Source: Nitrobacter sp. 62-23 (GTDB lineage Bacteria; Pseudomonadota; Alphaproteobacteria; Rhizobiales; Xanthobacteraceae). From it: 56,386 bases of DNA. Position 1 is the first letter of the stretch, and each line of letters opens with the position of its first letter. Below, piece by piece: positions 1-9,397 of the stretch. The notes below the pieces were generated by a model, which saw only the letters and a program-made list of their open reading frames with translations, did not search any database and was not told the origin of the DNA. The stretch spans positions 13,500 through 69,885 of the forward strand of contig NZ_MKSM01000003.1 in assembly GCF_001897285.1 (NCBI RefSeq), in the 5' to 3' direction. The position numbers and the translations under genes are program-made.

Positions 1-1196
1 TCGTGAATATAGCGCGACGACAGCTGCACAGCCGCCTCGATCGCATCATTGGTGTACTTCAGCTTGTGATAGTCCTCGAAGTACGGCTTCAGTCCCTTCA
101 GGATGGCGATGGCATCCTCGACCGACGGTTCGTTGACGTCGATCTTCTGGAAACGGCGAACCAGCGCGCGATCCTTCTCGAAGTGCTGCCGGTATTCCTT
201 GTAGGTGGTCGAACCCATGCAGCGGATCGTTCCCGACGCCAGCGCGGGCTTGAGCAGGTTGGACGCGTCCATCGCGCCGCCGGAGGTCGCGCCAGCGCCG
301 ATCACCGTATGGATCTCATCGATGAACAGAACCGCGCTCGGATGCGCCTCGAGTTCCTTGAGCACCTGCTTCAGGCGCTCCTCGAAATCGCCGCGATAAC
401 GTGTGCCGGCCAGCAGCGTCCCCATGTCGAGCGAGAACACGGTCGAGGCCGCCAGCACCTCGGGAACCTCGCTGTCGACGATGCGCTTCGCGAGGCCTTC
501 AGCGATCGCGGTCTTGCCGACGCCGGCGTCGCCGACAAAGAGCGGATTGTTCTTCTGGCGGCGGCACAGCACCTGAATCGCCCGGTTGATCTCGGCGTTG
601 CGCCCGATCACCGGATCGATCTTGCCGTCCCTCGCCTTCTTGTTGAGGTTGACGCAGTAGGTTTCGAGCGCGTCGCCCTTCTTCTTGGCGTCGTCGCCGC
701 TCTTGGTTTCGGTCTCTTCGTCGACGCCGCGCACCGGACGCGCTTCGGACACGCCGGGACGTTTGGCAATGCCGTGGCTGATGTAATTCACCGCGTCGTA
801 GCGCGTCATATCCTGCTCTTGCAGGAAATAGGCGGCATGGCTTTCACGCTCCGCGAAGATCGCGATCAGCACATTGGCGCCCGTCACCTCCTCGCGGCCG
901 GATGACTGCACATGGATCACCGCGCGCTGGATGACGCGCTGGAAGCCGGCCGTTGGCTTGGCGTCGTCGGCGCCATCCACCACCAGATTCTCGAATTCGG
1001 TTTCGAGATAGTTCACAAGGCTGCCGCGTAGTTTGTCGAGATCGACGCTGCAAGCCCGCATTACGGCTGCGGCGTCCGAATCGTCGACCAGCGACAGCAG
1101 AAGGTGTTCGAGCGTGGCATATTGATGATGCCGCTCGTTTGCGATCGCGAGCGCCCTATGAAGGGATTGTTCCAGGCTTTGAGAAAAAGTTGGCAT
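1..1196 (-). CDS. clpA: ATP-dependent Clp protease ATP-binding subunit ClpA (partial, N-terminal part)
   Basis: This is the Hsp100 unfoldase that feeds substrates to ClpP, with ClpS as its N-domain adaptor. The reading frame starts at the ATG at 1196 ([16 protein letters not shown]) and stays open for 398 codons until it leaves the window, so the second ATPase domain is missing here. The Clp N-domain covers about residues 1-140. The first AAA+ module follows, with Walker A GDAGVGKT near residue 220 and Walker [15 protein letters not shown] near 287. A purine-rich stretch (GAGGACGCGGA) sits just before the ATG. clpS lies upstream on the same strand, the usual alphaproteobacterial arrangement. 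The family assignment is certain. Confidence 0.97.
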   Translation of the reverse strand, partial: MPTFSQSLEQSLHRALAIANERHHQYATLEHLLLSLVDDSDAAAVMRACSVDLDKLRGSLVNYLETEFENLVVDGADDAKPTAGFQRVIQRAVIHVQSSGREEVTGANVLIAIFAERESHAAYFLQEQDMTRYDAVNYISHGIAKRPGVSEARPVRGVDEETETKSGDDAKKKGDALETYCVNLNKKARDGKIDPVIGRNAEINRAIQVLCRRQKNNPLFVGDAGVGKTAIAEGLAKRIVDSEVPEVLAASTVFSLDMGTLLAGTRYRGDFEERLKQVLKELEAHPSAVLFIDEIHTVIGAGATSGGAMDASNLLKPALASGTIRCMGSTTYKEYRQHFEKDRALVRRFQKIDVNEPSVEDAIAILKGLKPYFEDYHKLKYTNDAIEAAVQLSSRYIH

Positions 1197-1351
1197 TCCG
1201 CGTCCTCTGGAGTCTCTTGGCCATCATGATCGCCATCGCCCCATCAGGCAACAACAACCTTCGTCAATGATATAGTAATACACTATCCGAGGGGAAGTGC
1301 CGGTGCAGCGCAGAAATTGTGCCTGGCTTGTTCCGAATTCGGCAAGCCGCC

Positions 1352-1400
1352 TACAAGTGACTTGTCCTGCAAGTTACTTATGTCCTGCGGGTCACTTGTA
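1352..1400. promoter_or_regulatory. Inverted/direct repeat cluster upstream of clpA (possible operator)
   Basis: TACAAGTGAC (1352-1361) and GTCACTTGTA (1391-1400) form a perfect 10-bp inverted repeat. AAGTGACTT (1355-1363) and AAGTTACTT (1371-1379) are two palindromic cores 16 bp apart, followed by a weaker third half. The site lies 156-204 bp before the clpA start, in the clpS-clpA gap. The spacing suggests a dimeric DNA-binding regulator. The regulator is not identified. Confidence 0.4.
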
Positions 1401-1480
1401 ATGGATCGCGCGCGCGGGCTGGTCTCGAACCCACCCGGCCAGATTCGAAAACCCGTTTCGATTTCGCGGAACGGGAACGG

Positions 1481-1813
1481 CTACTTTTTTTCCATCACGC
1501 ATTGCAGCGGATGCTGGTGCTTGCGCGCGAAATCCATCACTTGAGTCACCTTGGTCTCGGCAATCTCGTAGGTGAACACGCCGCATTCGCCTATGCCGTG
1601 ATGGTGGACGTGCAGCATGATCTGGGTGGCGGCCTCCACGTCCTTCTGAAAGAATTTCTCAAGAACGTGAACGACGAACTCCATCGGAGTGTAATCGTCG
1701 TTCAATATCAACACGCGGTAGAGATTGGGCCGTTTGGTCTTCGGTTTGACCTTGGTGATGACTGAACCGGCCGGATCGCCCCGATCATCGGCGCGGCCTT
1801 CGTCATCACTCAT
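1481..1813 (-). CDS. clpS: ATP-dependent Clp protease adaptor protein ClpS
   Basis: ClpS binds the ClpA N-domain and delivers N-degron substrates to ClpAP. The chosen start, ATG at 1813 ([10 protein letters not shown]), gives 110 residues: a charged, disordered N-terminus of about 30 residues, then the ClpS core. The core shows the signature [18 protein letters not shown] and the HVHHHG segment, and ends PLQCVMEKK. The frame is open to an upstream ATG at 1894, but the extra 27 residues look non-conserved. The gene lies just upstream of clpA on the same strand, so co-function is expected. The 284-bp gap between them suggests clpA may have its own promoter. Confidence 0.95.
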   Translation of the reverse strand: MSDDEGRADDRGDPAGSVITKVKPKTKRPNLYRVLILNDDYTPMEFVVHVLEKFFQKDVEAATQIMLHVHHHGIGECGVFTYEIAETKVTQVMDFARKHQHPLQCVMEKK

Positions 1814-2309
1814 CCGCGGCGCAGAGGAAGAATGGATATCCGCCGCAAGCAGCGTGGACGTCTCAGGTGTCGGAATGGCGGACAGCTTCAACATGGCTCA
1901 GGCGTTCGATATCTCCGCCGGATCAACAACAACCGGCGGCCAAAGCCGCCCGGCGGTCATCAATCCGGGCAAATGTTACGGTCTCCAGCACCCCCGGGGG
2001 GTCGGCGGCCGGCTGGGTGTCCGGCCCCTCAAGTCCGGATTTCTCAAGTATGGGTCCGTATTCGCCCAACCGCAAGATCGCAAATCAAGGCAGAAACACG
2101 TCGACATCGCGGGGCACGGTTAACGGGGTCCTGCCGGCATGCGGAAATATCCGATATGGCGCTTTGAACTCCGTTGACGACGACGGCGATCTTCCAGCCT
2201 GTCCGCGCAATTTGTGCGGCTATTTACCTGCTTTCTCAGGACAACTTTACCACCCGTTTAGCCCTCCGGCCCGAAATGCCGGCTGGAACCAACGGGATCG
2301 GTGACAGCC
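1814..2309. other. Intergenic region between clpS and the TadG-like gene
   Basis: This 496-bp divergent gap must hold the promoters of clpS (minus) and the TadG-like gene (plus). Short open frames exist here, but they have biased, low-complexity translations, no recognisable family and no convincing ribosome binding site. I see no RNA gene or repeat. Confidence 0.5.
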
Positions 2310-3713
2310 ATGTCTGGTACGTCAATTCGCAAGCGGATTAGCAGTTCGGCCGTCTCTTTCAGTCGGGACCGTCGAGGTAATATCGCACCAATTTTTGCGA
2401 TCGCCCTCCTGCCGATCCTCGGCTTCGTCGGCGTCGCCGTCGATTATTCGCGGGCGAATGCGGCCCGCTCATCGATGCAATCAGCAATGGATTCGGCGGC
2501 CTTGATGGTCGCCAAGGACGCCAACGCAGCGACCCCGCCCCTGACAGCGGAGCAGGTCACCGCAGCAGCTCGAAAATATTTCAATGCCCTTTACCACAGC
2601 AAGGAGGCACGGGGCATCACGGTCGACGCCGTGTACACGCCCTACTCGAACAACGTGCCGGCGACCGTTGTTCTGACCGGATCGGGAAACGTGCAGACCG
2701 ATTTCATGAAGGTCCTGGGCTACAATCAACTCAACTTCGGCACCAGTTCCACCTCGACCTGGGGCAACACCAAACTCCGCGTGGCCATGGCGCTGGACGT
2801 CACGGGGTCGATGGACAGCGCCGGCAAACTCGACGCCATGAAGGCGGCGGCCATCGGATTGATCAAGACTCTCAAGGCGTCGGCTACGGCCGAAGACGAC
2901 GTGTATATCTCGATCATTCCGTTCAACCAGATGATCAATGTCGGCACCGCTAACAAGGCCGAGGCATGGCTGGATTGGAACAACGATTACGGCAGCTGCA
3001 GCAAATCATCCAAACGCACAAAAAGCGCATGTTTGGCGGCCGGCAAGACGTGGACTCCCAGCGGCGTCAACAAATGGAAAGGCTGCGTAACCGACCGCGG
3101 CCCTTCATCGACCCCCCGTAGCAGCGATGTCTATGACACGACCAAGGCCGTGCCGGATGCAAGCGCGCCCACCTCGCTTTATCTCGCCCAGAACTACAGC
3201 TCCTGTCCGTCGTCGATCCTTCAGATGACGTCCGCCTTCAAAGCCACGGAAGCGGACGATTCATCCGATGACACAACACTAAAAGGCAAGATCAACAATC
3301 TCACAGCGAACGGCGCTACAAACCAGGCCATCGCCATGCAGATGGCTTGGATGATGCTGCAACCGACCGTTCCCTTCCCTGCGCCGGCCAAGGATCCAAA
3401 ATACAAGTATACGGATGCGATAATTTTACTCTCGGACGGCATGAATACGAAGGATCGCTGGTATGGTGACGGTAGCCATTGGTCTTCCGACGTTGACGAC
3501 CGGCAGGCAACGCTTTGCCAAAACATCAAGAACGATCCAAACACCACGACAAAGATATTCACCATCCAGGTCAATACTGACGGCGACCCTGAATCGACCG
3601 TTCTGAAGAACTGCGCCACCGACGGCTTCTTTCCGACGACCTCGGCAAGCGGAATCGCCGGCGCATTCGGACAGATCGGCGCGTCGCTCTCGCAACTCCG
3701 CATCGCAAGGTAG
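2310..3713 (+). CDS. TadE/TadG-like pilus assembly protein with von Willebrand A domain
   Basis: This is a 467-residue protein of the TadG type, associated with Flp/Tad pili or export of pilin-like proteins. One N-terminal membrane segment of the Tad type follows a basic leader (RRGNIAPIFAIALLPILGF). A vWA domain begins near residue 150, with a MIDAS-like DVTGSM and later LLSDGMNTKDRW. A Ser/Lys/Cys-rich stretch lies inside the vWA domain. The start may be ATG 2310 or GTG 2301; I chose the ATG, with GGTGA five bases before it. No other tad genes are nearby, so it is an orphan copy. It is probably anchored in the inner membrane with the vWA domain in the periplasm. Confidence 0.85.
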   Translation: MSGTSIRKRISSSAVSFSRDRRGNIAPIFAIALLPILGFVGVAVDYSRANAARSSMQSAMDSAALMVAKDANAATPPLTAEQVTAAARKYFNALYHSKEARGITVDAVYTPYSNNVPATVVLTGSGNVQTDFMKVLGYNQLNFGTSSTSTWGNTKLRVAMALDVTGSMDSAGKLDAMKAAAIGLIKTLKASATAEDDVYISIIPFNQMINVGTANKAEAWLDWNNDYGSCSKSSKRTKSACLAAGKTWTPSGVNKWKGCVTDRGPSSTPRSSDVYDTTKAVPDASAPTSLYLAQNYSSCPSSILQMTSAFKATEADDSSDDTTLKGKINNLTANGATNQAIAMQMAWMMLQPTVPFPAPAKDPKYKYTDAIILLSDGMNTKDRWYGDGSHWSSDVDDRQATLCQNIKNDPNTTTKIFTIQVNTDGDPESTVLKNCATDGFFPTTSASGIAGAFGQIGASLSQLRIAR

Positions 3714-3730
3714 CGCACACGCCACGATTC

Positions 3731-3766
3731 AAAAAAAGCCCGGCCAATGTGGCCGGGCTTTTTCTT
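3731..3766. terminator. Bidirectional Rho-independent terminator
   Basis: A-tract, then GCCCGGCC, loop AATGT, GGCCGGGC and a T-tract. The hairpin lies between the convergent TadG-like and phasin genes and has A/T runs on both sides, so it can serve both strands. Confidence 0.9.
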
Positions 3767-3786
3767 TTGAGGGTAGTCCTGCGATT

Positions 3787-4125
3787 TCAGCGAGCCGCCG
3801 GAACGAACTTCGCTGCGAAGTCCTCGAACGGCTTGTAGGTCTGCTTGGCGAGATCGGCATAGAGCTCACCGATCTTTTGCGACTCCGCGACGAACGTCTC
3901 GTAGGTCTTCTTGGCATATTCGGTCTGCGCCTCGACGACCTTGTCCAGCGATCTGACGCCGGCGAGTTTCTCGGTAAATGCGTTGCCGTCTTCAAACGAC
4001 TTCCGCGTGTAGTCGCCGAACGCTAGCGCAATCGCCTGGACGCCTTTCTGGAAACTGCCAGCCGCCGCGACAACCGCGTCGAGTTGCTCTTTTCCGTGCT
4101 GCTGAACTTCTTCGATCTTCATCAT
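3787..4125 (-). CDS. Phasin family protein
   Basis: This is a 112-residue, highly charged, almost wholly helical protein of the phasin family, which coats polyhydroxyalkanoate granules. Visible family features are the amphipathic repeats (SFQKGVQAIALAFGDYTRKS), a central EKLAGVRSLDKVVEAQTEYAKK segment (17-20 residue match to family wording in parts) and a C-terminal FEDFAAKFVP motif. There is no signal peptide or membrane segment. Two palindromes of the TGCNNNGCA type lie 63-104 bp upstream, consistent with control by the PHA-sensing repressor PhaR. No PHA synthase or depolymerase is in the window. Confidence 0.9.
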   Translation of the reverse strand: MMKIEEVQQHGKEQLDAVVAAAGSFQKGVQAIALAFGDYTRKSFEDGNAFTEKLAGVRSLDKVVEAQTEYAKKTYETFVAESQKIGELYADLAKQTYKPFEDFAAKFVPAAR

Positions 4126-4500
4126 AATAGTTCCTCACCGGGTTGGTATTCGGAGCCGGTCATCCGGCCTCTCGGCACGAGATATAATGCACTGCACAAT
4201 AAAAGCAACTGTTTTTGTGCGACGCACAATCACAATTCGAAGCAAATCCGACAGAGGCCATCAAGGGTTGCTTAACCTTTTGGAAACTCCACCCCCCTAG
4301 GCTGAATTCCGGTATTCCTGGGCGTTCCGGTGGACGATCAAAAAAACACCGTTGAACCAGGCTCTTAGCCAGAACGGCAACCTGATCTGCCACCTCGCCT
4401 TTGAGACCGGTTCGTGCTGAACGTTCAGATCAGACCGTCGGGCACAATTTTGCCTCACGAACCAGTGACTAAAGTCGAAAAAATGGGGACGGGGACGTTC
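4126..4500. other. Intergenic region between phasin and carboxypeptidase genes
   Basis: A divergent promoter region of 375 bp. It contains the two TGC-N3-GCA palindromes near 4188-4229. Nothing else recognisable was seen apart from a possible longer 5-prime extension (from 4414) of the downstream gene. Confidence 0.5.
4188..4229. promoter_or_regulatory. Putative PhaR operator pair upstream of phasin gene
   Basis: TTGTGCGACGCACAA (4215-4229) is a perfect 15-bp palindrome. TGCACTGCA (4188-4196) carries the same TGC-N3-GCA core and overlaps an AT-rich ATAAT-like segment. PhaR proteins are known to bind TGC-rich palindromes in front of phasin genes, so this assignment is an inference from motif plus context. 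Confidence 0.6.
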
Positions 4501-6285
4501 ATGCTTCGCACAACCTTGGCTTCCGCACGCGTCATGCGAGCTGGCGCAGTCGGACTGGCATCGATCGCCGCCGTCGTCTTATTTACAATCGATCACGCCG
4601 ACGCACGCCGCGCCCGTCACCATCGCCATCATGCTCAACATGAGGCAAGGCAGAGCTACAATCCGCGTTTCGCTTCCATCATCGTTGATGCCAATTCCGG
4701 CGAGACGCTCTCATCCACAAATCCCGACAGCCTTCGCCATCCGGCATCGCTGACAAAAATGATGACGCTCTATCTGCTGTTCGAGCGCCTGGATTCGGGG
4801 AAGATGAGTCTCGATACCGAGATGCCGGTCTCCGCTCACGCGGCAGCACAGGATCCAACGAAGCTCGGTTTGCGGCCGGGCCAGACCATCCGCGCCGAAG
4901 ACGCGATCAAGGGGCTGGTGACGAAATCCGCCAACGATGCGGCGGTCGTCATCGCCGAGGCGATCGGCGGCGACGAGGGTGACTTCGCCAGGATGATGAC
5001 GCGGAAGGCGCGCGCGCTCGGCATGACCCGAACGGTATATCGCAACGCCTCCGGCCTTCCCGACGACGATCAAGTCACCACCGCGCGTGATCAGGCAACG
5101 CTCGGCCGGGCGCTGCAGGACCGCTTCCCGCGCTATTATCGCTACTTCGCGACGACCTCGTTCACTTTCCGCGGCCGCACCATTCGCGGCCACAACCATC
5201 TGCTCGGCAGCGTCGATGGCGTCGACGGCATCAAAACGGGATATATCCGGGCGTCCGGCTTCAACCTCGTCACCAACCTCAAGCGCGGCAACCGCCATCT
5301 AGTCGGCGTCGTCCTGGGAGGTCGCAGCAGCGGCGCGCGCGATGCGACAATGCGCAGCCTGCTGGCCGAAAATCTCGACAAGGCGGCAACGCGGCGGACA
5401 GTCGCCGCCATTACCGAGAGCAACACCGCCGACGCCAATGCGCGGGTGGCCGAGGACCAGGCGCGCTCGCGGCCCACCGACATGGCTCAGGTCGATGGCG
5501 CCATTCAGGCCGCGTCGGCTCAGCCCGAAGCGGTCGCACTGCCGCCCGAACGCCCCGCCCATCTGGCCCGCTCGCTGATAGCAGCCTCGACCGCCGCGCT
5601 GCCGCCGAAACGCGCCAGGCCCGAGCCGGCTCCCCTGACAAGCGGCGTCATCGCGACCCAGCAGATCGACGCCGTTCCCGGCTCTACCGAACCGATGAAA
5701 CCGGTGCGGGTGAAGACGGTCCAGGTCAGGGCCGGATCGGTCAGGCTGGCCTCAGCCGAACCGGCATCATCGGTGCCGCCGGTCGCCAGCAACGCCGCAG
5801 CCGCTCGCGACAGGGCGCCGGAAACCTCGGGCTCTGTGGTGGCGCGGGCCAACATGCCGCCGCAGCCCGCCAACTTCGGCACCGGACAAGGCATCCTGGG
5901 CGTGCTCCCAGCCTCAAGTCTTCCCGCCTCGACATCGCAGGCGATGGCGTATGCGGATACTGCGCCCAAGGTTCAGTCGTGGACCGCCCAACCGCAGGCG
6001 GTTCAGCAGAATGGCGCGATCAAGCCTGTGGCGGCGCCGCACTCAGGCTGGATTATACAGGTCGGTGCGCTGGAAACCGAGGGCGAGGCGCGTGACCGTC
6101 TCGACGCAGCGCGAGGCCGCGCCCGCGGTATGCTCGGCAAGGCCGATCCTTTCACCGAGCCTGTCGGCAAGGGCAACAAGAAGCTGTACCGCGCCCGCTT
6201 CGCCGGCCTCGACCGCGATCAGGCCGAAGCCGTATGCCGCACCCTGAAGCGTTCGGAACTGCCCTGCATCACGATCAAAAACTGA
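4501..6285 (+). CDS. D-alanyl-D-alanine carboxypeptidase (S11 family) with C-terminal SPOR domain
   Basis: This is a penicillin-binding protein of the DacA/S11 family, 594 residues, that trims the terminal D-Ala of peptidoglycan stem peptides. After a signal-anchor (residues about 13-30) comes the transpeptidase fold: SLTK with catalytic Ser83 and Lys86, SAN at 143-145 and KTG at 245-247. A long Ala/Pro-rich linker (about 300-510) precedes a SPOR domain (SGWIIQVGALETEGEARDRL, about 515-594), which binds denuded glycan at the septum. ATG 4501 was chosen because it places the signal peptide at the N-terminus and follows a GGGGACGGGGACG stretch; in-frame starts at 4414 and 4483 are alternatives. 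Confidence 0.93.
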   Translation: MLRTTLASARVMRAGAVGLASIAAVVLFTIDHADARRARHHRHHAQHEARQSYNPRFASIIVDANSGETLSSTNPDSLRHPASLTKMMTLYLLFERLDSGKMSLDTEMPVSAHAAAQDPTKLGLRPGQTIRAEDAIKGLVTKSANDAAVVIAEAIGGDEGDFARMMTRKARALGMTRTVYRNASGLPDDDQVTTARDQATLGRALQDRFPRYYRYFATTSFTFRGRTIRGHNHLLGSVDGVDGIKTGYIRASGFNLVTNLKRGNRHLVGVVLGGRSSGARDATMRSLLAENLDKAATRRTVAAITESNTADANARVAEDQARSRPTDMAQVDGAIQAASAQPEAVALPPERPAHLARSLIAASTAALPPKRARPEPAPLTSGVIATQQIDAVPGSTEPMKPVRVKTVQVRAGSVRLASAEPASSVPPVASNAAAARDRAPETSGSVVARANMPPQPANFGTGQGILGVLPASSLPASTSQAMAYADTAPKVQSWTAQPQAVQQNGAIKPVAAPHSGWIIQVGALETEGEARDRLDAARGRARGMLGKADPFTEPVGKGNKKLYRARFAGLDRDQAEAVCRTLKRSELPCITIKN

Positions 6286-6619
6286 TCGCGGCCATCCGTA
6301 TCGACGATCCTCCCGCGTTTTGAGCAAGCGTGGCCGGGCTTTGCCCGGCCATTTCGCTGAAAGACGCCAAAATCCTGCGTGCGTGATGCTCCGTTCGTGT
6401 TCCGTCTCCGCATGAACCGGTGCGATAAGGGGATAGGCTCGCGGAGGTGCTTCGTTCGAAAATGCGACTGAACCCAGGCCACGCAAACCACTCGTCAAGA
6501 ATTCGCGGATAGAGTGACCGCAACAATCAACGACGCCGGACAACGGCGGATGACACGGGACGTCAAGCGGAGACAGGCAGAAGCAGCTCGCAGTTGTGTA
6601 GCGTTTGGTGGCGTTGGAG
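6286..6619. other. Intergenic region, convergent
   Basis: 334 bp between two convergent genes. It holds the terminator hairpin at 6331-6351. No gene, tRNA or repeat could be supported in the rest. Confidence 0.5.
6331..6351 (+). terminator. Hairpin after the carboxypeptidase gene
   Basis: TGGCCGGGC / GCCCGGCCA with a TTT loop, 46 bp after the stop codon, followed by TTTCGC. It is a short perfect GC hairpin, a likely terminator. Confidence 0.65.
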
Positions 6620-7339
6620 TTAGCTGCGATGAGTGCGAAGCAAGGTATCCTTGGCCTCGTTTACACGGGCCGCCAGGTACGTCGACCCCCCCTGGTCGGG
6701 ATGCAGTTTCTTCATGAGCCCTCGATGCGCGCGCCGGATGTCGTCCCCGCTCGCTCCCGGCTCCAAGCCAAGGATCTGGTAGGCCTCCTCGTCCGTCATT
6801 TTACCGCCCGCCGGCGCATGACGTCGCCCCCCTGCCGGATCGCCCTGCGCGTTCTGACGCCAGGCGGGAAACCGGCGGTCCAGATAACTTTCAAGTAACG
6901 CACAGCTCTCGGCATCGAAGCTCGTCATCATTGCGACGAGTTGCGGCAGGTCGAAATCATCGAGCGAGCGGCCCGCGTCGGGGCCGACAAGGATCCATCC
7001 GCCGAGACGGCCGCTGTCGTGATCCAGGACCATGTCGAGAAACTGCGAGCGCACCTGGGACGTTTGCCCCTTTGCGCTCTGTGTCCCCGGGCCGAAAAGC
7101 CTGCCGAAAAACGACGCGAGGGACGGCGACCAGCCCAGAAGCGTGGCGCCGAAAATCCCGAGCGGCAGCGCGATCACCACCTCTCCCTTGGCGCCGACGA
7201 AGGCAGCCACCGCGAGCGCGATGATGCCGCCCGCAAGCCTGATTCCCCGCGCAAGCACGGCCGGGTTCGCCGCCCGAAGTATTTGAAGCAGCAAATATAG
7301 GAAAAGAAAGGCGACGAGGCCCAAGATCAGAGTCGGCAT
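6620..7339 (-). CDS. Membrane-anchored J-domain (DnaJ-like) protein
   Basis: This 239-residue protein has two or three N-terminal membrane segments (residues about 1-75), a soluble middle region, and a C-terminal J-domain (about 180-239) with the intact HPD motif in KKLHPDQGG and the typical QILGLEPGASGDDIRRAHR helix. The C-terminal position of a short J-domain after a membrane anchor resembles the mitochondrial Pam18/TIM14 type more than classic DnaJ, so it probably recruits DnaK to the inner membrane. There is no Gly/Phe or zinc region. It lies beside a same-strand vWA gene, with an 81-bp gap. The substrate is unknown. Confidence 0.85.
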   Translation of the reverse strand: MPTLILGLVAFLFLYLLLQILRAANPAVLARGIRLAGGIIALAVAAFVGAKGEVVIALPLGIFGATLLGWSPSLASFFGRLFGPGTQSAKGQTSQVRSQFLDMVLDHDSGRLGGWILVGPDAGRSLDDFDLPQLVAMMTSFDAESCALLESYLDRRFPAWRQNAQGDPAGGRRHAPAGGKMTDEEAYQILGLEPGASGDDIRRAHRGLMKKLHPDQGGSTYLAARVNEAKDTLLRTHRS

Positions 7340-7420
7340 GGCGGATAGATAGTATGTTGGAGCAATCGGCGAAAGCGATTGTTCGCAGCGGTTACGGCGG
7401 CGTGCAAACCGCCGGAGGCA

Positions 7421-8194
7421 TCATGGCGCAAGCTTCATCTGCCCCAGAAGCAGCGTCGCGCTGGTGGTCGACAGCCGCCGCAGCGCGTCCCGACCGCCCG
7501 CGGCATAGGCCGCGGCCGCCCGAAGCAATTCACGCAACTGGGCTGCGGCGCCAGGATCGAACCGGCACCAGGCGCCGCCGGTCAGCCGCGCGATATCGCG
7601 AAACGCCTTCTCGGCGGTCGCATCATGTCCTTCCTGGAACATGAACACGGGAATCTTCAGCAACCCCAACTGGCCGGCCGTCGCGCAGAGATCGTCGGCC
7701 GATTCCTCCATCGCGTCACCGACGAACACGACAGCCTTGATGCCCGACGCCACCGCTTCGCTGCGCGCATGCGAAAGAACTTTGCCGATTTGAGTGTCGC
7801 CGCTTCGACAATCGATGGCGCTCATCAACCTTGCCAGCTTCTTGCTGTCTGATATCCAGCCGCTGGAACGACATTCGTCGAGCCCGCGATAGTAGATCAG
7901 GCGGATGTCGAGGCTGCCGATCGCGGCGGCTTCGCGAAACATATCGGCCTGGAGGGCGCAGGCCATGTCCCACGTCGGCTGCCGGCTCATTGTCGCATCG
8001 AGGGCGAACATCAGCCTGCCGCGACTGTCGGCCGCATAAGGCGACATCTCGCGCGCCTTGGCAACAAATGCCGCGATATCGGACGCGGTCGACGGCTTGA
8101 CGTCAGGCAGCGGTGCATTACCGCCGAGCGGCGTACTACTCCGGCTCGTGGAGGGGGCAGCAGGATATTTCGGCGGCAGCGGATCGCGGGACAT
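7421..8194 (-). CDS. von Willebrand factor A domain-containing protein
   Basis: This is a 257-residue cytoplasmic protein with a vWA-like fold: GRLMFALDATMSRQPTWDMA has the DxTxS form of the MIDAS, and DTQIGKVLSHA and VVFVGDAMEES follow in the expected order. A Pro/Ser-rich head (about 35 residues) precedes the domain. I chose ATG 8194 because the residues encoded further upstream (to 8509) would run into the panC promoter and look random. Its role is unknown. The family is commonly found next to J-domain or metal-insertion proteins, and here it is followed by the J-domain gene. Confidence 0.8.
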   Translation of the reverse strand: MSRDPLPPKYPAAPSTSRSSTPLGGNAPLPDVKPSTASDIAAFVAKAREMSPYAADSRGRLMFALDATMSRQPTWDMACALQADMFREAAAIGSLDIRLIYYRGLDECRSSGWISDSKKLARLMSAIDCRSGDTQIGKVLSHARSEAVASGIKAVVFVGDAMEESADDLCATAGQLGLLKIPVFMFQEGHDATAEKAFRDIARLTGGAWCRFDPGAAAQLRELLRAAAAYAAGGRDALRRLSTTSATLLLGQMKLAP

Positions 8195-8408
8195 CGAGAC
8201 TCGCAAGAAATTAAACACACAATGTGGCGCAAACCACGGATGATTCAATACACGCCGGCGGAGTGAATAAATCGATGCGGCTTCGGTTTCTTTTGCAACG
8301 TTTCCAACGGGAGTGACGATGTCAGACTTGCCGAAAGTCTTCCCACCATTGTCGAGATATATGCCATATAGGTATGACGTATAAGGCAAAAAATCGCACA
8401 GAACAGCA

Positions 8409-9260
8409 ATGCCCCGCCCCCCCGCTGTTGTCCGCACCCTGCCCTCGTTGCGCCGCGCCATGGAGACTCTGCGAGTGCGCCGGGCAACCGTCGCTTTGGT
8501 GCCGACCATGGGCGCGCTTCACGACGGCCACCTGGCGCTGGTGCATCAGGCAAAACGGCACGCGTCAAAGGTGGTGGTCTCGATTTTCGTCAACCCAACC
8601 CAGTTCGCGCCACACGAGGATTTCGGATCGTACCCCCGGACCTGGAAAGCCGACCTCGCCAAGCTCACGGAGGCGCGTGTCGATCTGGTCTGGAATCCGG
8701 GCGTCAGCACGATGTATCCGCCGGGATTCTCAAGCCGGATACTGACCGAAGGACCGGCACAGGCAGGTCTCGAAGACCGTTTCAGGCCGCATTTTTTCGG
8801 CGGCGTCGCGACCGTGGTCGGCAAGCTGTTCGCGCAATGCCGGCCGGATGTCGCCCTGTTCGGCCAGAAGGACTATCAGCAACTCAAGGTCGTGACGCGA
8901 ATGGCCGCCGATCTCGATCTCGGCGTGAAGGTGATCGGGGTTCCGATCGTGCGCGAACGCGACGGGCTCGCGATGTCGTCGCGCAACGTCTATCTGTCGG
9001 TCGAACAGCGCGCCGACGCGCCGACGCTCTATCGCACCATGAAGGATGCCGCCAGGCGTTTGCGGAACGGCGACGATCTCGGCGCCGTCATGGCCGACGG
9101 GGCAAGAACGATCGGTGATGCAGGCTTCGATCTGGATTATTTCGAGGCGCGTCATGCTGAGACGCTGGCTCCGATCCGCTCGACAAAGGACGGCCCGGTC
9201 CGCCTCCTGGTCGCGGCAAAAATCGGGACAACGCGCCTGATCGACAATATCGGCGTTTAG
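8409..9260 (+). CDS. panC: Pantothenate synthetase
   Basis: PanC condenses pantoate with beta-alanine using ATP, the last step of pantothenate synthesis on the way to coenzyme A. The 283-residue length is normal. The nucleotidyltransferase motifs are present: [14 protein letters not shown] (HxGH), the FVNPTQF segment, [10 protein letters not shown] and the KMSKS-like GLAMSSRN. It is transcribed divergently from the vWA gene with about 210 bp between starts. The ribosome binding site is weak. coaD, a later CoA pathway gene, is at 46.1 kb and is not linked in an operon. Confidence 0.97.
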   Translation: MPRPPAVVRTLPSLRRAMETLRVRRATVALVPTMGALHDGHLALVHQAKRHASKVVVSIFVNPTQFAPHEDFGSYPRTWKADLAKLTEARVDLVWNPGVSTMYPPGFSSRILTEGPAQAGLEDRFRPHFFGGVATVVGKLFAQCRPDVALFGQKDYQQLKVVTRMAADLDLGVKVIGVPIVRERDGLAMSSRNVYLSVEQRADAPTLYRTMKDAARRLRNGDDLGAVMADGARTIGDAGFDLDYFEARHAETLAPIRSTKDGPVRLLVAAKIGTTRLIDNIGV

Positions 9261-9261
9261 A

Positions 9262-9393
9262 GCACGATCCTGAAAAGTGGAAGCCTGTTTTGATTCAACA
9301 CTGTTGAAGCAGACTCTGGAGCATGATCCGCCCCGAAGGGGCGCGCCACAATCTTAAAGCCTCTTCTGACTCCATCAGAGACGAAAAGGCTCC
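9262..9393. repeat. Dispersed intergenic repeat fragment (RIME-like)
   Basis: Contains AGCACGATCCTGAAAAGTGG, GAGCATGATCCGC and a CTGACTCCATCAGAGACGAA hairpin. These are variants of the pieces seen near 14.0, 35.0, 39.4, 52.4 and 53.7 kb. It fills the gap between convergent panC and DUF2155. Confidence 0.55.
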
Positions 9394-9397
9394 AAGG

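Noticed and set aside
3-905. Plus-strand open frame of 300 codons near the left edge
   Set aside because: It is the complement of clpA, which runs off the window. The clpA frame has clear Walker A and Walker B motifs.
1867-2304. 145-codon open frame upstream of the TadG-like gene
   Set aside because: No ribosome binding site, no family, composition typical of a random frame. Treated as promoter region.
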